A stretch of DNA of 64,000 nucleotides from Bryobacteraceae bacterium (lineage in GTDB: Bacteria > Acidobacteriota > Terriglobia > Bryobacterales > Bryobacteraceae). Location of the stretch: the NCBI GenBank assembly GCA_026002855.1, contig BPGD01000001.1, forward strand, positions 744,001 through 808,000, given 5' to 3'. Within the stretch, counting starts at the first letter, position 1. Each line of letters starts with the position of its first letter. Below the pieces are notes generated by a model. That model was given only the letters and a program-made list of their open reading frames with translations, made no database searches and was not told the origin of the DNA. The translations under genes and the position numbers were made by a program. This document shows, piece after piece, positions 7,496-16,909 of this stretch.

Positions 7496-9778
7496 ATGCG
7501 GGTTGCAAAGGACCTGCTAATCCTTTTTTGGGCCGTGGCCGTGCCTGCCCCGGCGGAGATCCGCGGAACCGTGCGGGACGCGGCCGGCGGAGAACGGCTG
7601 GCGCTGGTGCGCGTGACGCTCGCCTGCGGAGAGCGCACGGAAAGCATCGTCACCGGCATGGAAGGCCGGTTTGCGTTTGCGGGCGACGTCCAGCCCGGGT
7701 GCGTGCTCACGGCGCATCTGGTGGGTTATCGGCCAGTGCGGCTGGAGTTGTCGGGCGAGGCGGAGATCGAAATCGCCCTGACCCCGGACACGCTCACACG
7801 GCGGGAGTCCGTGGACGTGCGCGAGGGCGCCTTCTCCGTGCAGGTGGAAGGCAGCCCAAGCGAACGGGTGCTGCGTGGCGTGGAGATGAAGACGTTGGCG
7901 GGCGTGCTCGTCGACGATCCGCTGCGCGCCGTACAGGCGCTGCCGGGCGTGGCCTCTTCCAGGGACTACATCGCACAGTTCAGCCTGCGCGGGGCAGCCT
8001 TTGAACGGACGGGCGTCCTGCTGGACGGAGTGCTGTTGCACAGCCCCTTCCACACGGTGCAGAGCCAGGAGAAGACGGGTTCGGTATCGATCATCAATGC
8101 TGACCTGGTGGAGGAGATGGTTCTGCACGCGGGTGCTCCGCCCGTTCAGTATTACGACCGTACGGCCGGGGCGCTCGAGATGCGGCTGCGCGACGGCAGC
8201 CGCGCTGCGCCGGCGATCCGGGTGAATGCGGGCGTCGCCAGCACCGGAGTCATCCTGGAAGGGCCGGTCGGCCGGCAGCGGCGGGGCTCCTGGCTTGCGG
8301 CGGCGCGGAAGAGCTACCTGCAATATCTGTTGCGGCGAAGCACGGCCGACGACTGGCTGGCCTTTGGCTACGTCGACGCGGAGGGCCGTTTCACCTGGGA
8401 CCTGACGCCGGCGCAGCAGGTGACGCTATCGATCCTCGACGGCCGGTCGGACCTGGACCGCACGCACGTGCGCGAGCGGCTGGGGCTGAACTCGATCATG
8501 AACGGCGAATATCATGCCACGCTGGCCAGCGCCGCCTGGCGCTGGGCGCCGGCATCGAACGTGCTGGTGACGCAGCGGCTCGCGTGGATGCGGGAGCGCG
8601 CCTACAACGTCAACAACCTGGAGCTGGAACTGAACCGCATGGGGTATGGCGAATGGGTATGGAACGGCAGCGTGGCCTGGAGCTGGAATCCGCGTTCGCC
8701 GTTTGAGGCCGGCGGCGTGGCGCGGCGGCTGCATGACGACGGCTTCACGGCGCGCTACCAGTTCAACCCGCTCGCGCTGCGACGCAAGGACAACTGGCAC
8801 GGGACCGGGGTCCGCGGCGGCGCCTTCCTGCGGCAGCTCCATACAACCCGGTGGATCACCGTCGGCGTGGGGGCGCGCATCGACGGCGATAGCGTGGCGG
8901 GCCCGGCGGCGGTTTCGCCCCACGCTTCGCTCGCCGTTCGGCTGGCTTCCCGCACGCGGGTGACAGCCGCATGGAGCCAGGCCGTCCAGTACCCGTCGCT
9001 GATGGTCCGTTTCGTCGACAAAATGGGCAACCGTTTCCTCGCCCCGGAACGCGCCAATCATTTCGTGACAGGCTTCGAGCATCTATTGGACGACCGGACG
9101 CGGTTCCGCGTGGAGACGTTCTACCGGGCGGACCGGGACCTGATTGCACAGCCGCTCGCCGAGCCGCGCCTGCTGGCCAACGGGCTGGTGTTCGTGCCCC
9201 CCGTCTCTCCCCCGTATGTAAATTCCGTGCGCGGCTCCGCACGCGGCGTGGAACTGTTCCTCGAGCGGCGCTCCGCCAACCGGCTGTCCGGCTGGCTTTC
9301 CTACGGGTGGGTGAAAACGCGGATGCGCGACTCGGTCACCGGCGCCACCTTTCCGGCCGACAGCGAGCAGCGCCACACGGTGACGCTGTTCGGAAGCTGG
9401 CGCGTGAGCCCGTCGGTGCATTTCAGTGCACGTTATTCGTACGGAAGCAATTATCCTATTCCCGGCTTTTTGCGCTGGCAAAATGGGCAATATTATCTCA
9501 GCGATCATAGAAATACCCTGCGTTTGCCCGCCTATCACCGGCTGGATTTCCGCCTCAACAAATCATTCCACGTGGAAACGGCCGGCGGCTGGACATGGCG
9601 CGGCATGCTGTATGCCGAAGTGATGAACGCCACCAACCGGCGCAACACGACCTTCGACGCATTCAACGGCTTCAATTCCGCCACTGGCCAGGCCTATGTC
9701 AGTTTCCTGAAGCTGTTCCCGGTGGTTCCCGCGGCCGGGCTGATGATCGAGTGGGAGCGAAGCCTACGCGGCCGCTGA
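7496..9778 (+). CDS. TonB-dependent receptor with N-terminal carboxypeptidase-regulatory domain
   Basis: 760 residues from the ATG at 7496, where a signal peptide begins (MRVAKDLLILFWAVAVPAPA). Next comes a CarboxypepD_reg-like beta-sandwich (IRGTVRDAAGGERLALVRVTL...GRFAFAG), then a plug domain (DDPLRAVQALPGVASSRDYIAQFSLRGAAFERTGVLLDGV) and a beta-barrel of alternating strands to the C-terminus. It is smaller than the Oar-like proteins further on and resembles siderophore/carbohydrate receptors. It probably imports a ligand across the outer membrane with TonB energy; the ligand is unknown. It ends by overlapping the convergent histidine kinase by 15 bp. Confidence 0.9.
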   Translation: MRVAKDLLILFWAVAVPAPAEIRGTVRDAAGGERLALVRVTLACGERTESIVTGMEGRFAFAGDVQPGCVLTAHLVGYRPVRLELSGEAEIEIALTPDTLTRRESVDVREGAFSVQVEGSPSERVLRGVEMKTLAGVLVDDPLRAVQALPGVASSRDYIAQFSLRGAAFERTGVLLDGVLLHSPFHTVQSQEKTGSVSIINADLVEEMVLHAGAPPVQYYDRTAGALEMRLRDGSRAAPAIRVNAGVASTGVILEGPVGRQRRGSWLAAARKSYLQYLLRRSTADDWLAFGYVDAEGRFTWDLTPAQQVTLSILDGRSDLDRTHVRERLGLNSIMNGEYHATLASAAWRWAPASNVLVTQRLAWMRERAYNVNNLELELNRMGYGEWVWNGSVAWSWNPRSPFEAGGVARRLHDDGFTARYQFNPLALRRKDNWHGTGVRGGAFLRQLHTTRWITVGVGARIDGDSVAGPAAVSPHASLAVRLASRTRVTAAWSQAVQYPSLMVRFVDKMGNRFLAPERANHFVTGFEHLLDDRTRFRVETFYRADRDLIAQPLAEPRLLANGLVFVPPVSPPYVNSVRGSARGVELFLERRSANRLSGWLSYGWVKTRMRDSVTGATFPADSEQRHTVTLFGSWRVSPSVHFSARYSYGSNYPIPGFLRWQNGQYYLSDHRNTLRLPAYHRLDFRLNKSFHVETAGGWTWRGMLYAEVMNATNRRNTTFDAFNGFNSATGQAYVSFLKLFPVVPAAGLMIEWERSLRGR

Positions 9779-11503
9779 TCGTTCCATCGCCCGGCGCACG
9801 GCAGCAGCGAGCGCTTCGGCCGAGAAGGGCTTCGCCAGCACCGGCGTGTCCCTCAGGTCCGCGGGATAGCGGGCCAGTTCTTCGGAATAGCCGGTGAAGA
9901 AGAGCACCGGCAGCTCCGGATCGATGCCTCGCAGCCGCCGCACCAGCTCCGTGCCATCCATCTCCGGCATCGAGACGTCGGTGATCAGCAGCGCGAACGG
10001 GGCCGCCGCAGAGGCATAAATCTCCAGTGCCTTGGCCGCTGAGGGCGCGTCTACCACCTCATAACCGAAATGCTCCAGCAACTGCCGGGTCAGCTGCCGG
10101 ACGGCGTCATCGTCCTCCACCAGAAGGATGCGGCCTTCGCTCCGGCAAGGGGGCATCCCGGGTTGTGGCGAGCCTGCCTCCTGGGCAGGCAGATCGATGT
10201 CAAACCGCGTTCCCTGCTCCGGCGCCGACTCCACCCGGATCGTCCCGTGCAGCGCCTGCACGATCCCGTAAACGGAAGTCAGCCCCAGGCCAGTTCCCCG
10301 GCCCGGCTCCTTCGTGGTAAAGAACGGCTCGAAGATGCGTGCCCGCGTGGCTTCATCCATCCCATGTCCTTCGTCCTTCACCGAGAGGCGTACGTAAGTG
10401 CCATGCCGTAGGCCCGGCTGCTCATTCTGGCCGGATTGCGGAACGCGGACCAGCCGCGTTTCAATGTCGACGGCGCCCCCTTCCGGCATCGCATCGCGCG
10501 CGTTCACAAGCAGGTTCAGCAGGATCTGCTCGAGCTGCGTTCGTTCGGCCAGCACGGGCGGCAATCCCGCCTCCAGGCGGCAGCGCAGGCGGATCTTCTC
10601 TCCCATCAGCCGCTCGACCATCGAGAGGACGGATTCCACCGTCAGGTTCACGTCCAGCGGCGCCACAGCCGTACGCTGCCGGCGTGTGAACTGGAGGAGA
10701 TGGGAGATCAGTTGCGCCGCTCTTTCGACAGCGCGGCGGATCTCTTCGGCGGCTCGGGCCATGCAATCCGGCGGAGCATCGGCCTGGGCGAATGTCTGCG
10801 CATAGCCCTGGATCACGGTGAGCAGGTTGTTGAAATCGTGCGCCACGCCGCCGGCCAACAGGCCCACGGCTTCCATTCGCGCCGCCTGCCGCAGGTGCTC
10901 CTCCAGGCGCCGCTGCTCGGTGATGTCCACGGCAAAAGCGCCGACCAGGAGCCCGGATTCGGCCGGCACGGGAAAGCGCCGCACCAAAAAGACGCGCTCT
11001 TCTCCGCGCACAGGCAACGTGAGAATGCGCTCGGCCACGGGTTCTCCAGCCAGCACGCGGGCATGGTCTTCGTCGGCCAGCGCCACGATGTCGGCGGCAA
11101 ACAGGTCGCGGGGCTCCCTGTCGACCCAGGCCTCCGTCTGGGCGAAGTTCTCGATCCAATAGCGGTTGGCGTAGACGTAGCGGCCGCTGCGGTCGCGCAG
11201 GAATGCGGCCACGGGAAGGTTGTCCATGAACGCGGCGAAGCGGCGCTCGCTGGCCTCCACCGCCCGGCGCGATGCTTCCATTGCCTCCAGCCGCCTGCGG
11301 AGCACCATGTAGAGAAGAATCGTTGTGACCAGGACAAAGGCGAGGCCCTTGTACTGGCTGACGCGGGATAGCTGGGCAGGATCCGGGAAAAGGCGCGCCG
11401 CCGCCGTGTCGGAAAGAATGATCCAGGCGGCGGAAACCGCGCAGTATGCGGCGGCGAGCTGAAACGCGCTGGAGCGGAGAATCTGGACAAGCCGCCGCCT
11501 CAT
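9764..11503 (-). CDS. Hybrid PAS sensor histidine kinase with C-terminal receiver
   Basis: 579 residues. A membrane segment or pair lies around residues 13-32 and 52-68. A PAS domain follows (~85-195: RFAAFMDNLPVAAFLRDRSGRYVYAN...VDITEQRRLEE). The H-box is LAGGVAHDFNNLL (phosphoacceptor H222), then the N-box LLNLLVNARDAMPEGG, G1 DEGHGM, FEPFFTTK and G2 GTGLGLTSVYG. A receiver occupies ~457-575 with acidic EDDD, phosphoacceptor D509 (LLITDVSMPEMDG) and a conserved Lys in LAKPF. This is the common VAHDFNNLL class. The input signal and output partner are not visible; no response regulator is adjacent. Confidence 0.94.
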   Translation of the reverse strand: MRRRLVQILRSSAFQLAAAYCAVSAAWIILSDTAAARLFPDPAQLSRVSQYKGLAFVLVTTILLYMVLRRRLEAMEASRRAVEASERRFAAFMDNLPVAAFLRDRSGRYVYANRYWIENFAQTEAWVDREPRDLFAADIVALADEDHARVLAGEPVAERILTLPVRGEERVFLVRRFPVPAESGLLVGAFAVDITEQRRLEEHLRQAARMEAVGLLAGGVAHDFNNLLTVIQGYAQTFAQADAPPDCMARAAEEIRRAVERAAQLISHLLQFTRRQRTAVAPLDVNLTVESVLSMVERLMGEKIRLRCRLEAGLPPVLAERTQLEQILLNLLVNARDAMPEGGAVDIETRLVRVPQSGQNEQPGLRHGTYVRLSVKDEGHGMDEATRARIFEPFFTTKEPGRGTGLGLTSVYGIVQALHGTIRVESAPEQGTRFDIDLPAQEAGSPQPGMPPCRSEGRILLVEDDDAVRQLTRQLLEHFGYEVVDAPSAAKALEIYASAAAPFALLITDVSMPEMDGTELVRRLRGIDPELPVLFFTGYSEELARYPADLRDTPVLAKPFSAEALAAAVRRAMERSAAA

Positions 11504-11528
11504 TCTTGCCTGAACAGGCCGCAGACGC

Positions 11529-12668
11529 CTAAAGCTGCGGCAAAGCGAGGATGACGCCGGCCAGAATCAGCGAAGCCGCCGGCAGCAGCAGCAACGCCTT
11601 CTTCAGCCGCTTCGGATCCTCGCCCGCAATGCCGCCGATTATCGGCGAACTCACTACCAGGCCCAGCCACCCGCAGGTGGAGGCGATCCCTGTCGCCGTC
11701 GCGTCCAGGCCCGCCGGCTTGAAAGCCGTGCCCACCAGGCCCAGCGCCGTCGGGAACACCGGCGCCATCGCGAGCCCGCCGCAGAACACGGAGACCCAGG
11801 CCATCGACGGCCTCGACGTCTGAAGCATGATGTAGGTGGTCACTGCCATCAACAGCGCCGCCGAGAGGAGCACCGCCTTGGGCGTCACGCTGCCCAGCAC
11901 CGGGACCACGGCCACGCGGCCGACCAGCAGCCCCAGCGCGAAGCCGAGCGACAGGATCGTCAGCGCCTTGTCATCCGGCACGCCCTGCGCAATCAGATGC
12001 CGCGCCAGCCAGTTCCACACGCCTACCTCGCAGGCCACATACAGGAACAGCGCAAGGGACAACAACAGAAGAACCGGGCTGGTGATCAGCGAGGCGACCT
12101 GTTCTGCCTGAAACGACACCTTGCCGCTGGGCGGCGCCATGGGTGTTGTCGAGTTCACGATCAGCGCCGCGACGGCCACGCAGGCCGAAAACAGCAACAG
12201 CCTAGGCACGTCGTTCTTGAAGACACGCGCCGCAATCAGAGGAGTCATCAACCCGCCGAGGCCGAAAAACAGGTTCACCGCATTGAATACGGCCGCGCCG
12301 CGCAGCCACGACACCTGAATGTCGTTGGCCGCGGCAAACGAGGAAGTCACCAGCGCACCGCCGCCCGTTCCCAGGATGAACATCATGCCGGCGATCGGCA
12401 GAAAGCCTTTGGCCGCTCGCAGGCCGACCAGGGCCAGCCCGATGAGGGCCAGCGACAACAGCATGCCGAGCTTCTTTCCCTGGAGATCCATGAGCGGCCC
12501 GGCGAAGAATCCGCCGAACATCAGGCCCAGGGCCTGCATCATGCTGATCTTGCCGTTCTGGTTCGGGGTGAGCTGGAAACGCCGCGACAGCTCGGGCAGG
12601 ATCGTGCCGAGCATGGCGGCGATCATGCCGTAGGTGAATACGCCGAGAATGACCGCGATCAGGAGCAT
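11529..12668 (-). CDS. MFS transporter (sugar permease-like)
   Basis: 379 residues with about 12 hydrophobic segments over the full length. The loop between TM2 and TM3 has the MFS signature-like GPLMDLQGKKLGM (a G-x3-D-x2-G-+-+ pattern), and a weaker repeat occurs mid-protein (LGLLVGRVAVVP). The FGGFFAGPLMDLQGKK and FNAVNLFFGLGGLMTPLIAA stretches recall the FucP/glucose-galactose permease branch, but the substrate cannot be assigned. It sits 26 bp upstream of the histidine kinase on the same strand and may be cotranscribed with it. Confidence 0.88.
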   Translation of the reverse strand: MLLIAVILGVFTYGMIAAMLGTILPELSRRFQLTPNQNGKISMMQALGLMFGGFFAGPLMDLQGKKLGMLLSLALIGLALVGLRAAKGFLPIAGMMFILGTGGGALVTSSFAAANDIQVSWLRGAAVFNAVNLFFGLGGLMTPLIAARVFKNDVPRLLLFSACVAVAALIVNSTTPMAPPSGKVSFQAEQVASLITSPVLLLLSLALFLYVACEVGVWNWLARHLIAQGVPDDKALTILSLGFALGLLVGRVAVVPVLGSVTPKAVLLSAALLMAVTTYIMLQTSRPSMAWVSVFCGGLAMAPVFPTALGLVGTAFKPAGLDATATGIASTCGWLGLVVSSPIIGGIAGEDPKRLKKALLLLPAASLILAGVILALPQL

Positions 12669-12720
12669 AGCGCAGTCATGCTATCAGATCGGCGGCGCTG
12701 CCGGTAAGCCGGGCGACAGG

Positions 12721-13179
12721 CTACTCGACCACCGCGCCCGTGCCCTGGATCTGATAGATCGTCACCGGTCCGGTGATGGATGCGGGATCGAACGGCTTGT
12801 TGTTCTCCTCTGCCTCGTGCCGCGCCCGCTCCAACGCCTGCTCGCGCGTCAGCTCGATTTTGACGAATTTTCCTTCCGCCACGGCCATTTTGCCGACAGC
12901 GTCCTTGGGGAACACGATTTCGCCGTCCTTCACCTTGACGCGGACGCGCGCACTGGTTGCCGGATCCACCAGGTTCATCCAGCAGCCCATCTTCTCGCAG
13001 ACTTCCGTCACGCGGCCGCGCACCTGAACGATTTTGCCGACGTATTTTTCCGGCTGCGCCGCAAGATCGGAGATCGCCGTGCGCTGCTTCAACGCAGGCG
13101 GCTTCCCCAGGGGCTGGCCGGCCGTGGCGGACAGCGTCAGCAGAGCAAAACACGAGAGGAAAAGGGTGAAACGCTTCAT
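12721..13179 (-). CDS. Secreted DUF4920 domain protein
   Basis: 152 residues from the ATG at 13179, where a signal peptide starts (MKRFTLFLSCFALLTLSATAG). The core VGKIVQVRGRVTEVCEKMGCWMNLVD, followed by VRVKVKDGEIVFPKDAVGKMAVAEGKFVKIELT, matches the DUF4920 family, which has an OB-fold-like beta-barrel with a conserved C-x3-GCWM motif. The paired cysteines suggest metal or redox chemistry, but no function is established. The C-terminal helix region is charged. It lies downstream of the TPR protein on the same strand. Confidence 0.85.
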   Translation of the reverse strand: MKRFTLFLSCFALLTLSATAGQPLGKPPALKQRTAISDLAAQPEKYVGKIVQVRGRVTEVCEKMGCWMNLVDPATSARVRVKVKDGEIVFPKDAVGKMAVAEGKFVKIELTREQALERARHEAEENNKPFDPASITGPVTIYQIQGTGAVVE

Positions 13180-13226
13180 GAAATCATTCTGCCCGAAAGC
13201 GCCGTGAATAGAAAAGCCGGCCACGG

Positions 13227-15272
13227 TCAGTTTTCCCGCTTGCCGGCGGCTTCCTTCGCCAGCCGCATCTTCGCATTTTCGAGCTTCTTGCGGACCCGCG
13301 CGATCTCCTCCTCGTTCACGTCCGTCGGGGCGCTGGTTCGCCATTCCTCCAGCGACCGCTCCCAGTGCTGCACCGCCTCCTTCAAGCGCCCGAGGCGGGA
13401 GTAGACGTCTCCCATATGATCATGTACTGTCGGATCGCGGCTGCTGCGCTCCAGCGATTTCTGGAGCCATTCAGCGGCTTCTTCCAGCCGGTTGAGGCGG
13501 TAGTACACCCAGCCCAGCGAGTCAAGAAAAGCGCTGTTGTTCGGCTCGAGCGCCACAGCCTTCTGGATGAGCTCCAGCGCCTCCTGGAGCCGCACATTGC
13601 GGTCCGCCAGCATGTAGCCGAGGTAGTTCATCGCCGAGGCCGACTTCGGGTTGATTTCCAGCACCCTGCGGAATTCGGCCTCCGCCAGGTCGTACTTTTT
13701 CTGGCGTTCATACATGGCGCCGCGCATGAAATGCACCGCCTCTTTTTCCTCAGGCGTCGTGGAAAGCTCCTGCGCCTTGTCAAGCGCGCGCGCCATTTCG
13801 GTCCAGTTTTTCTGCTTTTCGTAGACCTGCGCGAGGGATATCCAGACCTCGCGGTCGTTCTTCCCGTCGAGCAGCCCCCTGAGCAGGGACTCGGCTTCGC
13901 GGAACCGTCCCAGGTCGGCGGCGACGGTGGCCGCCATGCTCTTCACCAGCCGGTCCTGCGGGAATTTCTGCAAGGCGGCCTTTGCTTCGCGGTCGGCACC
14001 AGCGAAGTCTTTGGCGGCGCGCAGCGCGTCGATGATCTGGGCGGCGGCGCGGGGCGCGGAGTCCGGGTCGACCTCGGCCATTTCGCGGAACGCCGCAATG
14101 GCTTCCTGGGTCTGGTCCGACATCCGGTAGAGCAGTCCGAGCCGCTCGAGAAGGATCACGCGGTTGTTGCGGTCTCCGAAGGAAGACGGGCGCCGCTCCT
14201 GGGTCGCCAGTATTTCCTTCAGCCGGGCAATGGCATCCTTCAGCTTGCCTTGGGCTTCCAGCAGACTCACCTCGTTGTACTGGACCTCGAGGTTGGAAGG
14301 ATCGAGCTTCGACGCCCGCCGGGCATACTCCTCCGCCTTCGCGAAATCCTGCTTCTGCCTGTGAATCTGGGACAGTCGCAGCAGCGCCAACAGGTCGTTT
14401 GGTTCGGCCTGGAGCAGCTGCTCGAAAACGGCCTGGGCCTGCTCCATCTGGTCGGCCGCGAACAGCGACTGCGCGTAAGCCCGCTTCAGGTCCAGGTTGT
14501 CCGGGTTTAGTTCGAGCGCCCTGCGGTAAGTCTCCGCGGCTTCCTTGTATTGCCGGAGCTGTTCGTAGGCCGAGGCGAGAGCGAGCAGCGTCCGCAGGCT
14601 CGGATTCTTCTCCGTCACGCGCTTCAGCACCTGGCTGGCCGCGGCCGTGTCGCCGAGATCGGAATAGACCATCGCCAGGCCGGTGAGGGCGTCTTCGTCG
14701 CTGTCGTCGATTTCAAGCACTTTCTTGAACGCGCGCTCGGCCGCCGGCGAGTTCTGCAACAGCTTGTACAGGCGGCCGAGCATCAGCCAGGCATCCTTGT
14801 CGCGCGGCGCCTTTTCGACAACCTTCTCATACTGCTCCGCGGCCGCCTTGATCATCTCCTCGTTCATCCGCGTGGACTGGCCTTCGCGGATACGGGCCGT
14901 GTACAGGCGGGCCAGAATGCGGCGCGAGTTGATGTCATCGGGATTCCGCTTCACCGCCGCTTCGAATTCGCTCACGGCGGATCGGATCTGGCCGCTCTGC
15001 ACGTAGAGCTCGGCCAGCTCCTCGGCGAGGCTCGGCGCCTCGGGGTCGTACTGCACGGCAAGACGGTAGTTCTCGATCGCCTTCTGCAAATACTCTCCCC
15101 GGCCTCCGAACTGCGCCGCCAGCTCGGAATAGAGATGGCCGAGCGCCGCGTGATAGTAGGCCGCCGCCTTGTCGGTCTTCGCCGCCGGCGCCTGGGCCGC
15201 CTGAACGGCGCCAGCCGGCAACGGCGCCAGCAGAAGCGCCCAGCCGAAACAGATTGTGGAAAGATGGTTCAT
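13227..15272 (-). CDS. Large exported TPR-repeat protein
   Basis: 681 residues with a signal peptide (residues 1-~25, ending near GAVQA). The rest is made of roughly fifteen tetratricopeptide repeats; typical helices are AAYYHAALGHLYSELA, AVQYDPEAPSLAEELAELYVQSG, ALELNPDNLDLKRAYAQSLFAAD, EINPKSASAMNYLGYMLAD and ALEPNNSAFLDSLGWVYYRLNRLEEAAEWLQKSLE. TPR arrays mediate protein-protein contacts; the last repeats resemble those of outer-membrane biogenesis or exopolysaccharide export lipoproteins, but no lipobox is evident. It is divergent from miaA. Confidence 0.9.
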   Translation of the reverse strand: MNHLSTICFGWALLLAPLPAGAVQAAQAPAAKTDKAAAYYHAALGHLYSELAAQFGGRGEYLQKAIENYRLAVQYDPEAPSLAEELAELYVQSGQIRSAVSEFEAAVKRNPDDINSRRILARLYTARIREGQSTRMNEEMIKAAAEQYEKVVEKAPRDKDAWLMLGRLYKLLQNSPAAERAFKKVLEIDDSDEDALTGLAMVYSDLGDTAAASQVLKRVTEKNPSLRTLLALASAYEQLRQYKEAAETYRRALELNPDNLDLKRAYAQSLFAADQMEQAQAVFEQLLQAEPNDLLALLRLSQIHRQKQDFAKAEEYARRASKLDPSNLEVQYNEVSLLEAQGKLKDAIARLKEILATQERRPSSFGDRNNRVILLERLGLLYRMSDQTQEAIAAFREMAEVDPDSAPRAAAQIIDALRAAKDFAGADREAKAALQKFPQDRLVKSMAATVAADLGRFREAESLLRGLLDGKNDREVWISLAQVYEKQKNWTEMARALDKAQELSTTPEEKEAVHFMRGAMYERQKKYDLAEAEFRRVLEINPKSASAMNYLGYMLADRNVRLQEALELIQKAVALEPNNSAFLDSLGWVYYRLNRLEEAAEWLQKSLERSSRDPTVHDHMGDVYSRLGRLKEAVQHWERSLEEWRTSAPTDVNEEEIARVRKKLENAKMRLAKEAAGKREN

Positions 15273-15406
15273 GGTGGCCTGTCGCGGGCGGTCCAGACAC
15301 TCCGTGAAGGCAGAGGTGACGGGCCGCGCTCGCTGTTATCCTAACTATATCTGATGTGCGGCAGCCGCGCGCCGGTTCCTCCCTCTTTGCCGGGGCCGGC
15401 AACAAA

Positions 15407-16372
15407 ATGAGCGAACCGGGACTCCCGCACCCCCTTCTGGTTGTCGCCGGACCCACCTGCTCCGGCAAGAGCGCGCTCGCTCTGGCCGTGGCCCGGGCCA
15501 TCGGAGGCGAGATCGTAAACTGCGATTCGCTGCAGATCTACCGCAGCCTCGATATCGGCACCGCCAAGACGCCGCCGGCAGAGCGGGCTGGCGTCCCCCA
15601 TCATCTCTTCGATCTCCTTGAGCCGTGGGAAGTGTTCAGCGCTGGGACCTACGCCAGACTTGCCCGGCAGACACTTTTCGACATCCGATCCCGCGGATGC
15701 GTTCCCGTCGTAGCGGGCGGCACCGGATTCTACCTCCGTGCCCTGCTCGAAGGGCTTGCCGAGGCGCCGCCGCGCGATGAGGCGCTTCGCGCACGGCTGC
15801 TGGAGCGCGAACGCAGACGCAAAGGCAGCCTGCACCGGATCCTTCGCCGGCTCGATCCGGCCACGGCCGCCAGCATCCACCCGAATGACGTCCAGAAGAC
15901 CGTTCGCGCGCTGGAAATCTGCCTGCGCGCGCGCCAGCCTGCTTCCCGGCTGTTCGAACAGGGACGGAAGCCACTCCAGGGTTTCCGCGCGCTGAAGCTC
16001 GGCCTTCGGCCTCCGCGTCAACTCCTCATTGAACGGATCCACGAACGGACCCGCCGCATGTTCGAAGCCGGTCTCCTCAACGAAGTTCGAGGACTGCTTG
16101 AACGCGGCGTGCCCAGGGACGCCAAGGCACTCGAGTCCATCGGCTACAAGGAGGCGCTGGCCTGCCTTGAAGGCGCCCTCAGTGTGCCCGAGGCGATCGA
16201 GCGGGCCGCCATCGCCACCAGACAATATGCGAAACGCCAGATGACCTGGTTCAGGAAAGATCCCGAAATTCACTGGCTGAATGGGTTCGGCGACGATCCA
16301 AACATTGAGGCTGAAGCCCTGATTCATGTACGTCGATTCCTGGCGGAATTTCCAACTGTAAACAGAACATGA
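15407..16372 (+). CDS. miaA: tRNA dimethylallyltransferase MiaA
   Basis: 321 residues from the ATG at 15407; a GTG at 15356 would add 17 residues before the conserved start and is less likely. The P-loop is GPTCSGKSALA (residues ~15-25), followed by INCDSLQIYRSLDIGTAK-type DSxQxY, the PHHLFDLLEP block, VVAGGTGFYLRALLEGL, and the C-terminal SIGYKEAL and RQYAKRQMTWFR blocks. MiaA transfers dimethylallyl from DMAPP to A37 of tRNAs reading UNN codons. The length is close to the family norm. It stands alone, without the hfq or mutL neighbours common in Proteobacteria. Confidence 0.96.
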   Translation: MSEPGLPHPLLVVAGPTCSGKSALALAVARAIGGEIVNCDSLQIYRSLDIGTAKTPPAERAGVPHHLFDLLEPWEVFSAGTYARLARQTLFDIRSRGCVPVVAGGTGFYLRALLEGLAEAPPRDEALRARLLERERRRKGSLHRILRRLDPATAASIHPNDVQKTVRALEICLRARQPASRLFEQGRKPLQGFRALKLGLRPPRQLLIERIHERTRRMFEAGLLNEVRGLLERGVPRDAKALESIGYKEALACLEGALSVPEAIERAAIATRQYAKRQMTWFRKDPEIHWLNGFGDDPNIEAEALIHVRRFLAEFPTVNRT

Positions 16373-16493
16373 GCGCCGGATGGCGCGTATGGACAGGTGT
16401 GTGGGCTCGAGCTCGTCTGGCCGGTGCCCAGGTGGCTGCTGATGTGAGAGTGCTAGTGCTTTCATATAGCACCACTAAGAAGTTGGAAATTTA

Positions 16494-16506
16494 ATGTCCG
16501 GGACAT
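16494..16506. promoter_or_regulatory. 13-bp perfect palindrome, candidate operator
   Basis: ATGTCC-G-GGACAT is a perfect 6-1-6 inverted repeat. It ends 22 bp before the candidate -10 element of the small secreted protein gene, so it overlaps or abuts the -35 position. Binding of a dimeric regulator is inferred. A weaker GTGCTA/TAGCAC stem lies just upstream at 16450-16472. Confidence 0.4.
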
Positions 16507-16528
16507 GGTTTCCGGGCATCAGATCCGG

Positions 16529-16534
16529 TATACT
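16529..16534 (+). promoter_or_regulatory. Candidate -10 element (TATACT)
   Basis: GGTATACTGAA lies 20 nt upstream of the ATG at 16555, with GGGAG as the ribosome site between. It matches TATAAT at five of six positions. The -35 region is poor, which would fit dependence on an activator at the palindrome just upstream. Confidence 0.45.
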
Positions 16535-16554
16535 GAATCCAGGGAGTGTCCACG

Positions 16555-16875
16555 ATGACCAAAACCATGAAGTTTCTCGCCATTTTTCTGGCTGTTGCCG
16601 TGTTTTCCGCCTCTGCGGCGACCTACAACGTCACCCTCTTCCAGCCTTCCCTTGTCGCCGGCAAGGAGCTTAAGCCTGGCGATTACAAGCTGATCGTCGA
16701 GGATGGCAAAGCCATCATTCAGAAGGGCAAGGAAAAGGTGGAGGCGACCGTCCGCGTCGAGCAGGGTGATTCGAAATTCAGCTCCACTTCGGTCCGTTAC
16801 TCGGAAGAAAATGGCAAACTGAAGATCCAGGAAATCCGTCTCGGCGGAACCACGACGAAGCTGGTTTTTAACTGA
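16555..16875 (+). CDS. Small secreted beta-rich protein of unknown function
   Basis: 106 residues from the ATG at 16555, chosen because GGGAG lies 8 nt upstream. The signal peptide is about residues 1-22 (MTKTMKFLAIFLAVAVFSASAA). The mature part of ~84 residues alternates short beta-type stretches: YNVTLFQPSLVAGKELKPGDYKLIVEDGK, AIIQKGKEKVEATVRVEQ, FSSTSVRYSEENGKLKIQEIRLGG, TTTKLVF. The PGDYKLIV and IRLGGTKTxLVF patterns resemble small secreted proteins that I associate with Acidobacteria, but I know no function. Base composition is lower in GC than its neighbours and the codons are lysine-rich, in keeping with high expression. It has its own operator-like palindrome and terminator, so it is monocistronic. 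Confidence 0.85.
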   Translation: MTKTMKFLAIFLAVAVFSASAATYNVTLFQPSLVAGKELKPGDYKLIVEDGKAIIQKGKEKVEATVRVEQGDSKFSSTSVRYSEENGKLKIQEIRLGGTTTKLVFN

Positions 16876-16909
16876 GAAACATTCCTTCATTTCATACGAA
16901 AATCCGAAA

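Noticed and set aside
15356-15406. A GTG start for miaA adding 17 residues
   Set aside because: The extra residues are not conserved and lie before the usual MiaA start; the ATG at 15407 gives normal length.
16450-16472. A GTGCTA/TAGCAC hairpin upstream of the small secreted protein
   Set aside because: The 6-bp stem with an 11-nt loop is too weak to call a terminator or riboswitch.
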